From Bacteroidota bacterium (GTDB lineage Bacteria; Bacteroidota; Bacteroidia; Flavobacteriales; Flavobacteriaceae): a DNA stretch of 64,000 bases. Positions 37,308 through 45,596 of this stretch are shown piece by piece; within the stretch, counting starts at the first letter, position 1; each line of letters starts with the position of its first letter. The stretch lies in NCBI GenBank assembly GCA_027620655.1, contig JAQCDS010000002.1, positions 124,001-188,000 on the forward strand. The letters run 5' to 3'. The translations under genes were made by a program, and so were the position numbers. Under the pieces are notes generated by a model. It was not told the DNA's origin. It was given only the letters and a program-made list of their open reading frames with translations, and searched no databases.

Positions 37308-37964
37308 CTATTTTTTAATTAATTGCTCTAAAAAGTCATTACTCATAACTTTAAAGTTTTGAAAATTATATTGTGCTTCGTGCAAAATTTTTGGATCTCC
37401 AATACCAACACTTGTCATTCCCGCTTTATTAGCTGCTTGGATACCCGCAACAGAATCTTCAAAGACAATACAGTTTTTTGTTTTAGATTTTGTTTGCTGT
37501 GCAGCTCTTAAAAACACTTCAGGATTTGGCTTGGCTTTTGAGACATCATTTCCATCAACAATAGCATCAAAAAGACCTGTAATTTTTACCTTATCTAGAA
37601 TTGGTCTAGCATTTTTACTAGCCGATCCTAATGTAATGAATTGCTCTTTGTTTGTTAAATATTTCAAGACTCTGTCAACATCTGGTAAAAGCTCCGATGT
37701 ATTCATGCCTGAAATGTATTCGATATAGTTGGCGTTCTTTTGATTCATTTTGTTTTGAAATTCAATAGGGTCTAAAGTACGTCCTGACCATTTCAAAATT
37801 TTTTTTAAGGAATCAACACGACTAACGCCTTTTAGTTGTTCATTTTGTTCAACAGAAAAATCAATACCAAGTTCATTTGCTAAAGACTTCCAAGCCTGAT
37901 AATGATACTTTGCAGTATCTACAATAACACCATCTAAATCAAAAATGAAGCACTTTCTTTTCAT
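37308..37964 (-). CDS. pgmB: Beta-phosphoglucomutase
   Basis: A 218-residue HAD-superfamily enzyme that isomerises beta-glucose-1-phosphate to glucose-6-phosphate. The motif FDLDGVIVDTA contains nucleophile D9 and acid/base D11. GSASKNA and KAKPNPEVF mark later HAD motifs, and EDSVAGIQAA carries the magnesium ligands. The cap domain lies at about 15-85. It is translated between the MFS transporter (two-base gap) and the GH65 phosphorylase (four-base gap), whose product is its substrate. Confidence 0.93.
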   Translation of the reverse strand: MKRKCFIFDLDGVIVDTAKYHYQAWKSLANELGIDFSVEQNEQLKGVSRVDSLKKILKWSGRTLDPIEFQNKMNQKNANYIEYISGMNTSELLPDVDRVLKYLTNKEQFITLGSASKNARPILDKVKITGLFDAIVDGNDVSKAKPNPEVFLRAAQQTKSKTKNCIVFEDSVAGIQAANKAGMTSVGIGDPKILHEAQYNFQNFKVMSNDFLEQLIKK

Positions 37965-37966
37965 AA

Positions 37967-39334
37967 TTATTTGGATTTATATCGTATTGCAGAAGGATTA
38001 GTAATCAACAAATTTGTTAATGCAGCAATAAGCAGACTAATTCCAGCGATTAACATACTGTTTATGGCCTCTGGACCTATAAGATTTGATAATTGATTAA
38101 TTGCACCTAGGGCTGCTGCAATTTGTGGAATTACAATAAACATATTGAAAATTCCCATAAACACCCCCATTTTATTTGAATCTACAGCACTAGAGAGCAT
38201 AGCATAGGGCATCGATAAAATACTGCCCCAAGAAAATCCAATTAAAATAAAACAATATCTTAATTGCTCTGGTGACGCCACAGACATACTTAAAAAGCCA
38301 ATACCTCCCAAAGCAAGTGAACCCATGTGTACATATTTTCTGTTAATGGTTCGTTTAGAGGTATATAATGTTAAAAGCAGGGCAAAAGCCATTGAGGAAA
38401 GCCCATAAACCCCCATGGCAGAACCCACGGCATTTGATGATTCCTGAAACGCTGTATTTACAATATCAAATTCGGCTTTTCCAATTTCGGTTGAAAGGTC
38501 ATATTGTGCTTCTATTGGCGCAGGTGTTTTAAATACATGTTCGGTGAGCGCAGGATTGGCCATACTCCACATGGTGAAAAAAGCAAACCATGAAAAAAAC
38601 TGTACAACACCAAGCTTTTTCATTGTCGTTGGCATTTGACCAATGTTTTCAATAATATCTGGTATGAATCTGTTTTTTTGAGATCGTTCTTTTTCAAATG
38701 CATCCATATCTTCTGGTGGATACTCAGATGTGGTCATAATAGTGTACAACACACTTACAAAAAACACAAAAGCACCAATGGCAAAAGCCACTTTAACAGA
38801 TGGTGGTACCACTCCAGATGGCGCAGAATTACTAAAGCCTAATTGTGAAACCATCCAAGGCAGATTACTTGCAATCCATGTTCCTATTCCAATAATAAGT
38901 GTTTGTACTACAAATCCATAGGAGCGTTGTGATTCTGGTAATTTGTCTGCAACTAGTGCACGAAAGGGCTCCATCGAAATATTTATAGAAGCGTCTAAGA
39001 TCCATAAAAATCCAACGGCCATCCAAAGCACTGGTGAATGAGGAACAAAAAAGAGTACTAAAGAACTTAAAATGGCACCAATTAAAAAATATGGTTTTCT
39101 ACGACCAAGCTTCGGATGCCAAGTTCTATCGCTCCAATATCCAATAATGGGTTGAACAATAAGGCCCGTTAGTGGTGCAGCAATCCAAAGCATTGGAATA
39201 TCTGCCTTATCAGCACCCAAAGTTTGAAATATACGAGACATAAAGCCCCCCTGCAACGCAAAACCAAATTGTATACCTAAAAATCCAAAACTCATGTTCC
39301 AGATATCCCAGAACCCAAGTAATTGCTTCTTCAT
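37967..39334 (-). CDS. MFS sugar transporter (maltose/glucoside type)
   Basis: This 455-residue protein has 12 predicted membrane helices. It begins WDIWNMSFGFLGIQFGFALQ and contains GYWSDRTWHPKLGRRKPYFLIGA between helices 2 and 3, a pattern shared with SLC45-like and flavobacterial maltose transporters. As first gene of the maltodextrin operon it should carry maltose or short maltooligosaccharides over the inner membrane for the GH65 phosphorylase. A -7 element at 39431-39438 lies about 100 bases upstream, leaving a leader that contains a perfect 10-base inverted repeat. Substrate is inferred from the operon. Confidence 0.88.
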   Translation of the reverse strand: MKKQLLGFWDIWNMSFGFLGIQFGFALQGGFMSRIFQTLGADKADIPMLWIAAPLTGLIVQPIIGYWSDRTWHPKLGRRKPYFLIGAILSSLVLFFVPHSPVLWMAVGFLWILDASINISMEPFRALVADKLPESQRSYGFVVQTLIIGIGTWIASNLPWMVSQLGFSNSAPSGVVPPSVKVAFAIGAFVFFVSVLYTIMTTSEYPPEDMDAFEKERSQKNRFIPDIIENIGQMPTTMKKLGVVQFFSWFAFFTMWSMANPALTEHVFKTPAPIEAQYDLSTEIGKAEFDIVNTAFQESSNAVGSAMGVYGLSSMAFALLLTLYTSKRTINRKYVHMGSLALGGIGFLSMSVASPEQLRYCFILIGFSWGSILSMPYAMLSSAVDSNKMGVFMGIFNMFIVIPQIAAALGAINQLSNLIGPEAINSMLIAGISLLIAALTNLLITNPSAIRYKSK

Positions 39335-39385
39335 AATAGTATAATTTAATTATTAATACTATTTTGATAATCAGCAAATGTGGTT

Positions 39386-39426
39386 ATCAAAACTTAAAAG
39401 TGAAAAGTAGAGTTATAAGTTTTGAT
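39386..39426. repeat. Perfect 10-base inverted repeat in the MFS leader
   Basis: ATCAAAACTT at 39386-39395 and AAGTTTTGAT at 39417-39426 are perfect reverse complements separated by 21 bases. The element lies between the lacI stop and the MFS start, around the expected transcription start. It overlaps one copy of the 22-base motif shared with the SusC promoter. No T-run follows on the minus strand, so a simple terminator is unlikely. It could be a regulator site or an mRNA hairpin. Confidence 0.5.
39400..39421 (+). promoter_or_regulatory. 22-base promoter motif, copy 1
   Basis: This 22-base stretch (starting GTGAAAAGTAGAG, ending TTATAAGTT) recurs at 40706-40727 with one mismatch. It lies at or just after the expected transcription start of the MFS operon. 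Relative to transcription it is reversed compared with copy 2. Both copies contain AAGT twice at a 12-base spacing. Confidence 0.55.
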
Positions 39427-39430
39427 GCGA

Positions 39431-39438
39431 CAAACATA
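39431..39438 (-). promoter_or_regulatory. Candidate -7 element of the maltodextrin operon promoter
   Basis: On the minus strand this reads TATGTTTG, matching TAnnTTTG. It lies 25 bases after the lacI stop and about 100 bases before the MFS ATG, placing transcription start near 39425, at the edge of the inverted repeat. Confidence 0.45.
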
Positions 39439-39462
39439 TAAATAATTTTTTTGTGTACCAAA

Positions 39463-40515
39463 TTATTTTGTAGAACCTCTTTGAATTAAATTAGTTGAAA
39501 TTACAACGGTTTTTGTGGGCTCTTTTGGCAAATCATTAACGCGTTCATCAATGCGTTGAATAAGTAATTCTGCGGCTTTTGAACCCATAGATTCTCCGTG
39601 TTGACTTATTGTTGACAACGTTGGTGTGGCATGTTTTGAAAGCATTCCATCTGTAAATCCAATAACTTGAAGATCGTTGGGGATTTCATACCCCATTTCT
39701 TTAGCAACTTTCATTGCAACAACAGCATAGAGCTCATTTACAGCAAAAATTCCATTGACATCCGTATGATTGAGCAGCAATTCTCTCACTTGTTTTTCTA
39801 AAACATCAAGGTGATCTTCTTCATACAAAAGTTCATCGTCAATTTTTATTATTAGATCACGAATTGGATTTATTCCGTGGTTTTTTAAGGCTTCTAAATA
39901 GCCTTTAGTTCGTAGTCTCCCCACACTTACATAGTCCTTAGTTGTTAATATTGCTATTTTTGTTGCTCCTTTGTTTATTAGTGTATTTACAGCTATTTCC
40001 GCGCTTTTGGTATCATCAACAATAACCTTATCACAAGGGATTTCAGCAACAACCCGATCAAACATCACCAAGGGGATGTCTTCGTTTAATGTTTCAGTGT
40101 AATGCTGATAGTCTTGGCGTTGCATCGTTTCTCTTGACATTGATATAATAAATCCGTCTATACTACCGTTTGCCAACATTTCCATATTGATAACTTCGTT
40201 AGAAAAAGACTCATTTGATAAACCAACAATGACGTTGTAGCCATTGGAATTTGCATATTTTTCTACACCCTTTATAACTTTTGTAAAAAAGTGATGAACA
40301 ATATCAGGAATAATAATTCCTATTGTTTTTGTCTTTTTATTCTTTAGGCTTAATGCAATATTGTTTGGTCTATAGTTTAATAATTTAGCAAATGCCTTAA
40401 CTCTGTCAATGGTGTCCTGACTTATTTCTGGACTATTCTTTAGTGCTTTTGAAACTGTTGAAATGGAAACATCCAACTCTCTAGCTAGTTGTTTTAAGGT
40501 AGTTCTCTTTTTCAT
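39463..40515 (-). CDS. LacI-family transcriptional regulator
   Basis: A 350-residue regulator with an N-terminal LacI helix-turn-helix (residues 4-50; TLKQLARELDVSISTVSKAL), the hinge helix (about 50-60; NIALSLKNKKT) and a periplasmic-binding-protein-like effector domain (about 62-345; GIIIPDIVHHFF, GFTDGMLSKHATPTL). It lies between the MFS-led operon and the divergent SusC operon, so it likely controls both in response to a maltodextrin. A -7 element at 40560-40567 (TATTTTTG on the minus strand) gives a leader of about 38 bases. Whether it represses or activates cannot be read from sequence. Confidence 0.92.
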   Translation of the reverse strand: MKKRTTLKQLARELDVSISTVSKALKNSPEISQDTIDRVKAFAKLLNYRPNNIALSLKNKKTKTIGIIIPDIVHHFFTKVIKGVEKYANSNGYNVIVGLSNESFSNEVINMEMLANGSIDGFIISMSRETMQRQDYQHYTETLNEDIPLVMFDRVVAEIPCDKVIVDDTKSAEIAVNTLINKGATKIAILTTKDYVSVGRLRTKGYLEALKNHGINPIRDLIIKIDDELLYEEDHLDVLEKQVRELLLNHTDVNGIFAVNELYAVVAMKVAKEMGYEIPNDLQVIGFTDGMLSKHATPTLSTISQHGESMGSKAAELLIQRIDERVNDLPKEPTKTVVISTNLIQRGSTK

Positions 40516-40559
40516 GACTCATGGACTTTTAAAAATTGCATTAAAACGTGCTTCATTAG

Positions 40560-40567
40560 CAAAAATA
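40560..40567 (-). promoter_or_regulatory. Candidate -7 element of the lacI promoter
   Basis: The minus-strand octamer TATTTTTG matches TAnnTTTG 45 bases upstream of the lacI ATG. Confidence 0.4.
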
Positions 40568-40672
40568 GCAATAATGAAACCTATTTTTTATGTTTTTTAT
40601 ATAATTTGAACTGTTTTTTGAAGATAATTCAAAAACTTATCAACACGAAAACGTTGTAGTAATGTTATAGAA

Positions 40673-40703
40673 TTGTTAAATAATTCCCAAAGATATACAT
40701 TAG
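40673..40703 (+). promoter_or_regulatory. Candidate promoter of the maltodextrin SusC operon
   Basis: TTG at 40673-40675 and TACATTAG at 40696-40703 are spaced 20 bases apart, as expected for the -33 and -7 elements of Bacteroidota; the second deviates from TAnnTTTG at one base. Transcription would begin near 40708, inside the second copy of the 22-base motif, leaving a 5' leader of about 55 bases. CAACACGAAAACGTTGTA at 40641-40658 just upstream has weak dyad symmetry and could be an activator site. Confidence 0.45.
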
Positions 40704-40705
40704 CC

Positions 40706-40727
40706 GTGAAAAGTAGAATTATAAGTT
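40706..40727 (+). promoter_or_regulatory. 22-base promoter motif, copy 2
   Basis: This copy (starting GTGAAAAGTAGAA, ending TTATAAGTT) differs from the copy at 39400-39421 at one of 22 bases. It begins three bases after the candidate -7 element of SusC, so it covers the transcription start. The sequences flanking the two copies are unrelated. Confidence 0.55.
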
Positions 40728-40762
40728 AAAACCTAAAATTAGTCTTAACTAACAAACATTTT

Positions 40763-43669
40763 ATGAAAACAAAAATTAATAGCTTCTTATTTTTACTATT
40801 GATTCCCATCTTATGCTTTGGGCAATCAAGCGTTAAAGGTACTGTAAGCGAAGAAGACAGTGGACTACCACTTCCAGGTGTAAATGTACTTGTAAAAGGC
40901 ACGAACACTGGAACAACAACAGATTTTGATGGGAATTATCAAATTTCTGCCAAAACTGGCGATGTACTTGTTTTTTCTTACGTAGGATTTTCTACACAAG
41001 AAATTTCCTTTAATGGTGAAAGTACTCTAAATGTGCAATTGGCAGAAGATGCTTCGGCATTGGATGAGGTTGTTTTAATTGGATATGGTAGTGTAAAAAA
41101 AGATGATTTAACTGGAGCGGCAGATTTAATTACCTCAGAGGATTTTAACCAAGGCCCTTTAGTTTCTGCACAACAATTGATTAGTGGAAAAATTGCAGGG
41201 GTTTCTGTAACTTCCGGTAGTGGTGCTCCAGGTGAAGGCCAGGTAATTCGTATTCGTGGTAATGGATCTTTGAGTTTATCAAGTAACCCTCTTTATGTTG
41301 TTGATGGAATTCCTTTAAATGACGGTGGTGTTGGAGGCTCAAGAAATCCATTAAACCTAATCAATCCAAATGATATTGAAAGCATGGTAGTATTAAAAGA
41401 TGCTTCTGCAACTGCAATCTATGGATCACGAGGAGCCAATGGTGTCATTATTATTTCAACAAAGTCTGGTAAATCCGGAGACTTTAAATTTAATTTTAAT
41501 GCATCAACAACATCTCACAACCCGTTGAATCAAGTGGACGTTATGAGCTCAGATCAATTTAGAGAAACAGTAATCAACACAGGTGACTCTAATGCAATTG
41601 GTTTATTGGGAAATAATAATACAGACTGGCAAGACGAAGTCTATAACTCTGTTGCGGGGCGCGATTTTTCATTAAGTGCCACTGGTCAGTTGGCCAATAT
41701 CCCTCTTAGATTATCGCTTGGGTACTCGGATCATGATGGTATTTTAAAAGGAGATAACTTTGATCGAAAAACAGCTTCTATCAATTTTAAACCAGAGGCT
41801 TTTGGTGGTGATTTGAAAATGAGCTTCAACGCGCTTTATTCAAATACAAACAATACTTTTGCAAATAGAGGTGCCATTGGAAATGCTATTTCCTATGATC
41901 CAACGCAAAGTGTGTTTGATTCAACATCGCCTTATGGGGGTTATCATTCTTGGATTGATCCTACAACTGGTAGTCAATATAATCTTGCCCCAACAAACCC
42001 TGTTGCATTACTCGATTTGACTGAGGATACGTCAGAAATAAATAGAATTGTTTCTAATGTAAAGTTTGATTATTCTTTTCCCTTTGTAGACGGCTTAACT
42101 GCCACTGTAAAGCTAGGTATCGATCAAACTGATGGCAGTGGTGGGACTAAGACTTCAGCAGACATGCCCACATCGGATCCAACCTTTGATGGAGCAGTAA
42201 GTCGCTATGATAATGAAGCAACAAACTCTTTGTTTGATGCATATTTGACATATGAAACATCATTTAATGAAGTTCATAATTTAACTGCTGTTGTTGGTCA
42301 CTCATATCAATCATTTGAGTTCTACAACTACAGCTACGATAGCGAAGCTGAAGAAGATGGAAATGATTTTGAATTTATTGATAAATCCAAAAATGTATTA
42401 CTTTCTTATTTTGGACGCTTGAACTATGATTACAATGGTAAATACTTGCTAACAGCAACCTTAAGAGCTGATGCATCTTCTAAACTTAATCCAAACGATC
42501 GTTGGGGCTATTTTCCATCTATAGCTGCCGCATGGAATATTCACAAAGAAGACTTTATGGGAAGTACTTTCTTTGATGAACTGAAACTTCGTGTTGGATA
42601 TGGTGAAGTTGGTAATGTCAACGGATTAGGAGATTATAGATTCCTTACGCGTTATACGGGAAGTACCTCTACAGCAAATTATCAGTTTGGAAATTCATTT
42701 TACCAAACTTACAGACCAGAACCTCTAAACGAAGAACTACGTTGGGAAATTGGGCGTACTACAAACTTTGGTGTAGATTTTGCAGTTCTAGACAATCGTC
42801 TTTCAGGGTCTTTAAATTATTATGTTAGAGAAACTAAAGATCTTATTGCGTTTTCTTCGGTTGATCCATTTACAAACTTTGGCAATAGAGTTGATAAAAA
42901 TATCGGAGACATGGAAAACAAAGGGGTAGAAATTATGTTAAATGCAACACCTGTTATTTCGGACAATTTCGAATGGTCAATTGGGTATAATATTGCTTTT
43001 AATGACAATACAATTACTAACCTTCCTTTTGATCAACCAACAGGTGGTATTAGTGGAGGTGTAGGTAACAATGTACAACTACACACTCAAGGTCAGGTGC
43101 CAAACAGCTTCTTTGTTTTACAACAAGTTTATGATGCTGAAGGTAATCCAATTGAAGGAGCCTATGTTGATAGAAATGGAGACAATGTAATTAATGACAA
43201 TGATAAGTTTTTTTACAAGTCACCATTTGCTGATATCACCATGGGGTTAAACACAAATTTTACTTATAAGAATTGGGATTTTGCCATGGTTACTAGAGCT
43301 AGTTTAGGGAATTATGCTTACGACAATGTTGCGTCTAGCACTGCTTACCTAAGAAGAGCTACTGAAAATAGCATCCTAACAAACCTTCACTCAGACTACC
43401 TGAGTACAGGGTTTGTAAACATAACAGAAAATAACCTGTTAAGTTCTCACTATGTTAAAGAAGCATCATTCTTTAGAATAGACAACATTGCTATTGGATA
43501 CACATTTGGTTTCAATAGTAATACCAGATTTAGAGTTTACGGGTCAATGCAAAACGTATTGACAATAACTGACTATGAAGGATTAGATCCGGAAATTTTT
43601 GGAGGAATTGACAATAATTTTTATCCAAGGCCTCAATCTTTTGTATTCGGAGTAAATATTGACTTTTAA
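40763..43669 (+). CDS. SusC-family TonB-dependent transporter (maltodextrin type)
   Basis: This 968-residue outer-membrane transporter has signal peptide 1-21 (ending LCFGQ), a carboxypeptidase-regulatory-like domain (about 22-105), a TonB-box region (LDEVVLIGYGSVKK), a plug (about 115-225; PLYVVDGIPLND, LKDASATAIYGSRGANGVIIIST) and a barrel ending FVFGVNIDF. It imports oligosaccharides together with the SusD encoded 15 bases downstream. The following SusE and GH13 amylase genes and the LacI regulator identify starch or maltodextrin as the likely substrate. The leader holds the 22-base motif shared with the MFS promoter. Confidence 0.95.
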   Translation: MKTKINSFLFLLLIPILCFGQSSVKGTVSEEDSGLPLPGVNVLVKGTNTGTTTDFDGNYQISAKTGDVLVFSYVGFSTQEISFNGESTLNVQLAEDASALDEVVLIGYGSVKKDDLTGAADLITSEDFNQGPLVSAQQLISGKIAGVSVTSGSGAPGEGQVIRIRGNGSLSLSSNPLYVVDGIPLNDGGVGGSRNPLNLINPNDIESMVVLKDASATAIYGSRGANGVIIISTKSGKSGDFKFNFNASTTSHNPLNQVDVMSSDQFRETVINTGDSNAIGLLGNNNTDWQDEVYNSVAGRDFSLSATGQLANIPLRLSLGYSDHDGILKGDNFDRKTASINFKPEAFGGDLKMSFNALYSNTNNTFANRGAIGNAISYDPTQSVFDSTSPYGGYHSWIDPTTGSQYNLAPTNPVALLDLTEDTSEINRIVSNVKFDYSFPFVDGLTATVKLGIDQTDGSGGTKTSADMPTSDPTFDGAVSRYDNEATNSLFDAYLTYETSFNEVHNLTAVVGHSYQSFEFYNYSYDSEAEEDGNDFEFIDKSKNVLLSYFGRLNYDYNGKYLLTATLRADASSKLNPNDRWGYFPSIAAAWNIHKEDFMGSTFFDELKLRVGYGEVGNVNGLGDYRFLTRYTGSTSTANYQFGNSFYQTYRPEPLNEELRWEIGRTTNFGVDFAVLDNRLSGSLNYYVRETKDLIAFSSVDPFTNFGNRVDKNIGDMENKGVEIMLNATPVISDNFEWSIGYNIAFNDNTITNLPFDQPTGGISGGVGNNVQLHTQGQVPNSFFVLQQVYDAEGNPIEGAYVDRNGDNVINDNDKFFYKSPFADITMGLNTNFTYKNWDFAMVTRASLGNYAYDNVASSTAYLRRATENSILTNLHSDYLSTGFVNITENNLLSSHYVKEASFFRIDNIAIGYTFGFNSNTRFRVYGSMQNVLTITDYEGLDPEIFGGIDNNFYPRPQSFVFGVNIDF

Positions 43670-43684
43670 TAAAACATAAAAACA

Positions 43685-45583
43685 ATGAAAAAATTAATTT
43701 TATTATTAGCGGTCTTTATTGGTATTGTATCTTGTCATGATGACTTGAATCAAACACCAATTGATCCAGATAGTTTTACAGAGGAAAACGTATTTGTAAG
43801 TGCCGAAGAAGCAAAAGGCGCTTTGGCTAAGTTGTATGCTAGTCTAGCACTTACAGGGCAAAACGGGCCAGCAGGTCAACCAGATATTGCAGATATTGAT
43901 GAAGGATTCTCTCAATTTACAAGAATGCTTTTCAACTTAAACGAGTTGACCACAGACCACGCCGTAGTAGGTTGGGGAGACCCAGGACTACCAGATTTGC
44001 ATGGAATGTATTGGTCATCAAATAATGACTTTACTGAAGCGATGTACAACAGATTAGCTCAAGAAGTTTCATTCTGTAATTCATTTATTTCTAATGCTTC
44101 CAATTTGACAGATGCTGTAGCTGAAACATACATAGCGGAAGCACGTTTTTTAAGAGCATTTGCATACTATAACTTAATTGATTTGTTTGGCAATGTTCCT
44201 TTATCAACTTCAATCTCAACAGATTTACCACAACAAAGCTCAAGAGCTGAATTGTTTAATTTTGTTGAAGGTGAGCTTTTAGAAATTAAAGATCAACTTT
44301 TACCTTCTGGTTCAAATGAGTATGGTCGTGTTGATCAAGTCGCGGCTTGGGCTTTGTTGTCCAAACTCTATTTAAATGCTGAAGTATGGACTGGAACACC
44401 TCGTTACACAGATTGTGTGAGTTATTCAAGTGATGTGATGAACTCCACATATATGATAAATATGAATGACGCCAATGGTAATGGAACCGCTTATGACGAA
44501 TTGTTCTTAGCGGACAATGATACCAACGGTGCTCAAAATGAGTTTATTTTTACAGCCAATTTTGATGGCCTAAGTTCACAAACCTATGGTGGTACAACTT
44601 TCTTGGTCCATGCGGCTATTGGTGGAACCATGCCACCTGGCGATTTTGGAGTCAACGGTGGATGGGGTGGAATAAGAACCACCAAAAATTTGGTTAATAA
44701 GTTTCCTGTTGGTAGCGTAGATGTAAACGCACTCAATTCAACGCTTTCTGGTACACTATCAGATTGGGGATTAGTAGGTGATGCTACAACCAACGGTTGG
44801 AGTGGACCAGATATGGAAATGTATGAAACGAGCTCAAATGTTTTTGAGTTGTATGCTTCACTTTTGGGGAATCAAATGAAATTTAGATTCAATGAAGATT
44901 GGGGACAAAATTATGGTGACAATGGAGCAGATGGCACTTTGGAAGCAGGAGGAGATAATATTTTTATTCCTGCTGATGGCGCCTACCATGTAGTATTAGA
45001 TCTCAATTCCCTGACTTATACTATTACGGAGGTTCTTCCAGAATCTGATAAACGTGGCATGTTTTATACCGATGGACAAAGTTTAGAAATTGAAAATATC
45101 CCACCTTTTAACAATGGATATGCAATAACTAAATTTAAAAATGTTGATTCTAATGGAAATCAAGGCGTTGATACTTCTGGTAACTTTGTCGATACAGACT
45201 TAGCGCTTATTCGTTTAGCTGAAATTTACTTGAACTATGCTGAAGCAACTCTTAGAGGTGGTGGTGGTGACTTAAATTTAGCCACTACCAAAATCAATGA
45301 GTTAATTGCTAGAGCATACGGAAGCAATAACAATTCAATATCTTCCTCTGATATGACACTAGATTTTATATTAGATGAACGATCAAGAGAGTTGTATTGG
45401 GAAGGACAAAGGCGTACAGATTTAGTGAGATATGGTTATTTCACATCTGGAAATTACCTATGGCCTTTCAAAGCCAATCAACCTGCAGGTATAGGTACTG
45501 ATGAGTACAGAAATCTGTTCCCAATACCGCAGTCCTCAATACTAGTAAACCCTAACCTACAACAAAATGAAGGATATAACTAA
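43685..45583 (+). CDS. SusD-family lipoprotein with inserted SusE-like carbohydrate-binding module
   Basis: At 632 residues this SusD is about 100 longer than usual. The lipobox is IVSC (Cys18). Typical SusD sequence covers residues 20-339 (AEARFLRAFAYYNLIDLFG; WALLSKLYLNAEVW) and 455-632 (LIRLAEIYLNYAEATLR; ERSRELYWEGQRRTDLVRYG; FPIPQSSILVNPNLQQN). Between them, about 340-455, sits a segment with WGLVGDATTNGW, MKFRFNEDWGQNYGD and VVLDLNSLTYTITE. This is the wording of the SusE/SusF starch-binding Ig-like module and resembles the modules of the next gene. The SusD fold resumes afterwards in frame, so this is a domain insertion and not an error. It should bind starch oligosaccharides and cap SusC. 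Confidence 0.92.
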   Translation: MKKLILLLAVFIGIVSCHDDLNQTPIDPDSFTEENVFVSAEEAKGALAKLYASLALTGQNGPAGQPDIADIDEGFSQFTRMLFNLNELTTDHAVVGWGDPGLPDLHGMYWSSNNDFTEAMYNRLAQEVSFCNSFISNASNLTDAVAETYIAEARFLRAFAYYNLIDLFGNVPLSTSISTDLPQQSSRAELFNFVEGELLEIKDQLLPSGSNEYGRVDQVAAWALLSKLYLNAEVWTGTPRYTDCVSYSSDVMNSTYMINMNDANGNGTAYDELFLADNDTNGAQNEFIFTANFDGLSSQTYGGTTFLVHAAIGGTMPPGDFGVNGGWGGIRTTKNLVNKFPVGSVDVNALNSTLSGTLSDWGLVGDATTNGWSGPDMEMYETSSNVFELYASLLGNQMKFRFNEDWGQNYGDNGADGTLEAGGDNIFIPADGAYHVVLDLNSLTYTITEVLPESDKRGMFYTDGQSLEIENIPPFNNGYAITKFKNVDSNGNQGVDTSGNFVDTDLALIRLAEIYLNYAEATLRGGGGDLNLATTKINELIARAYGSNNNSISSSDMTLDFILDERSRELYWEGQRRTDLVRYGYFTSGNYLWPFKANQPAGIGTDEYRNLFPIPQSSILVNPNLQQNEGYN

Positions 45584-45596
45584 AATATTTAAAATC

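Noticed and set aside
40641-40658. CAACACGAAAACGTTGTA as a classic LacI operator
   Set aside because: Only the outer four bases on each side are complementary; the centre has no dyad symmetry. Kept only as a weak hint within the SusC promoter entry.
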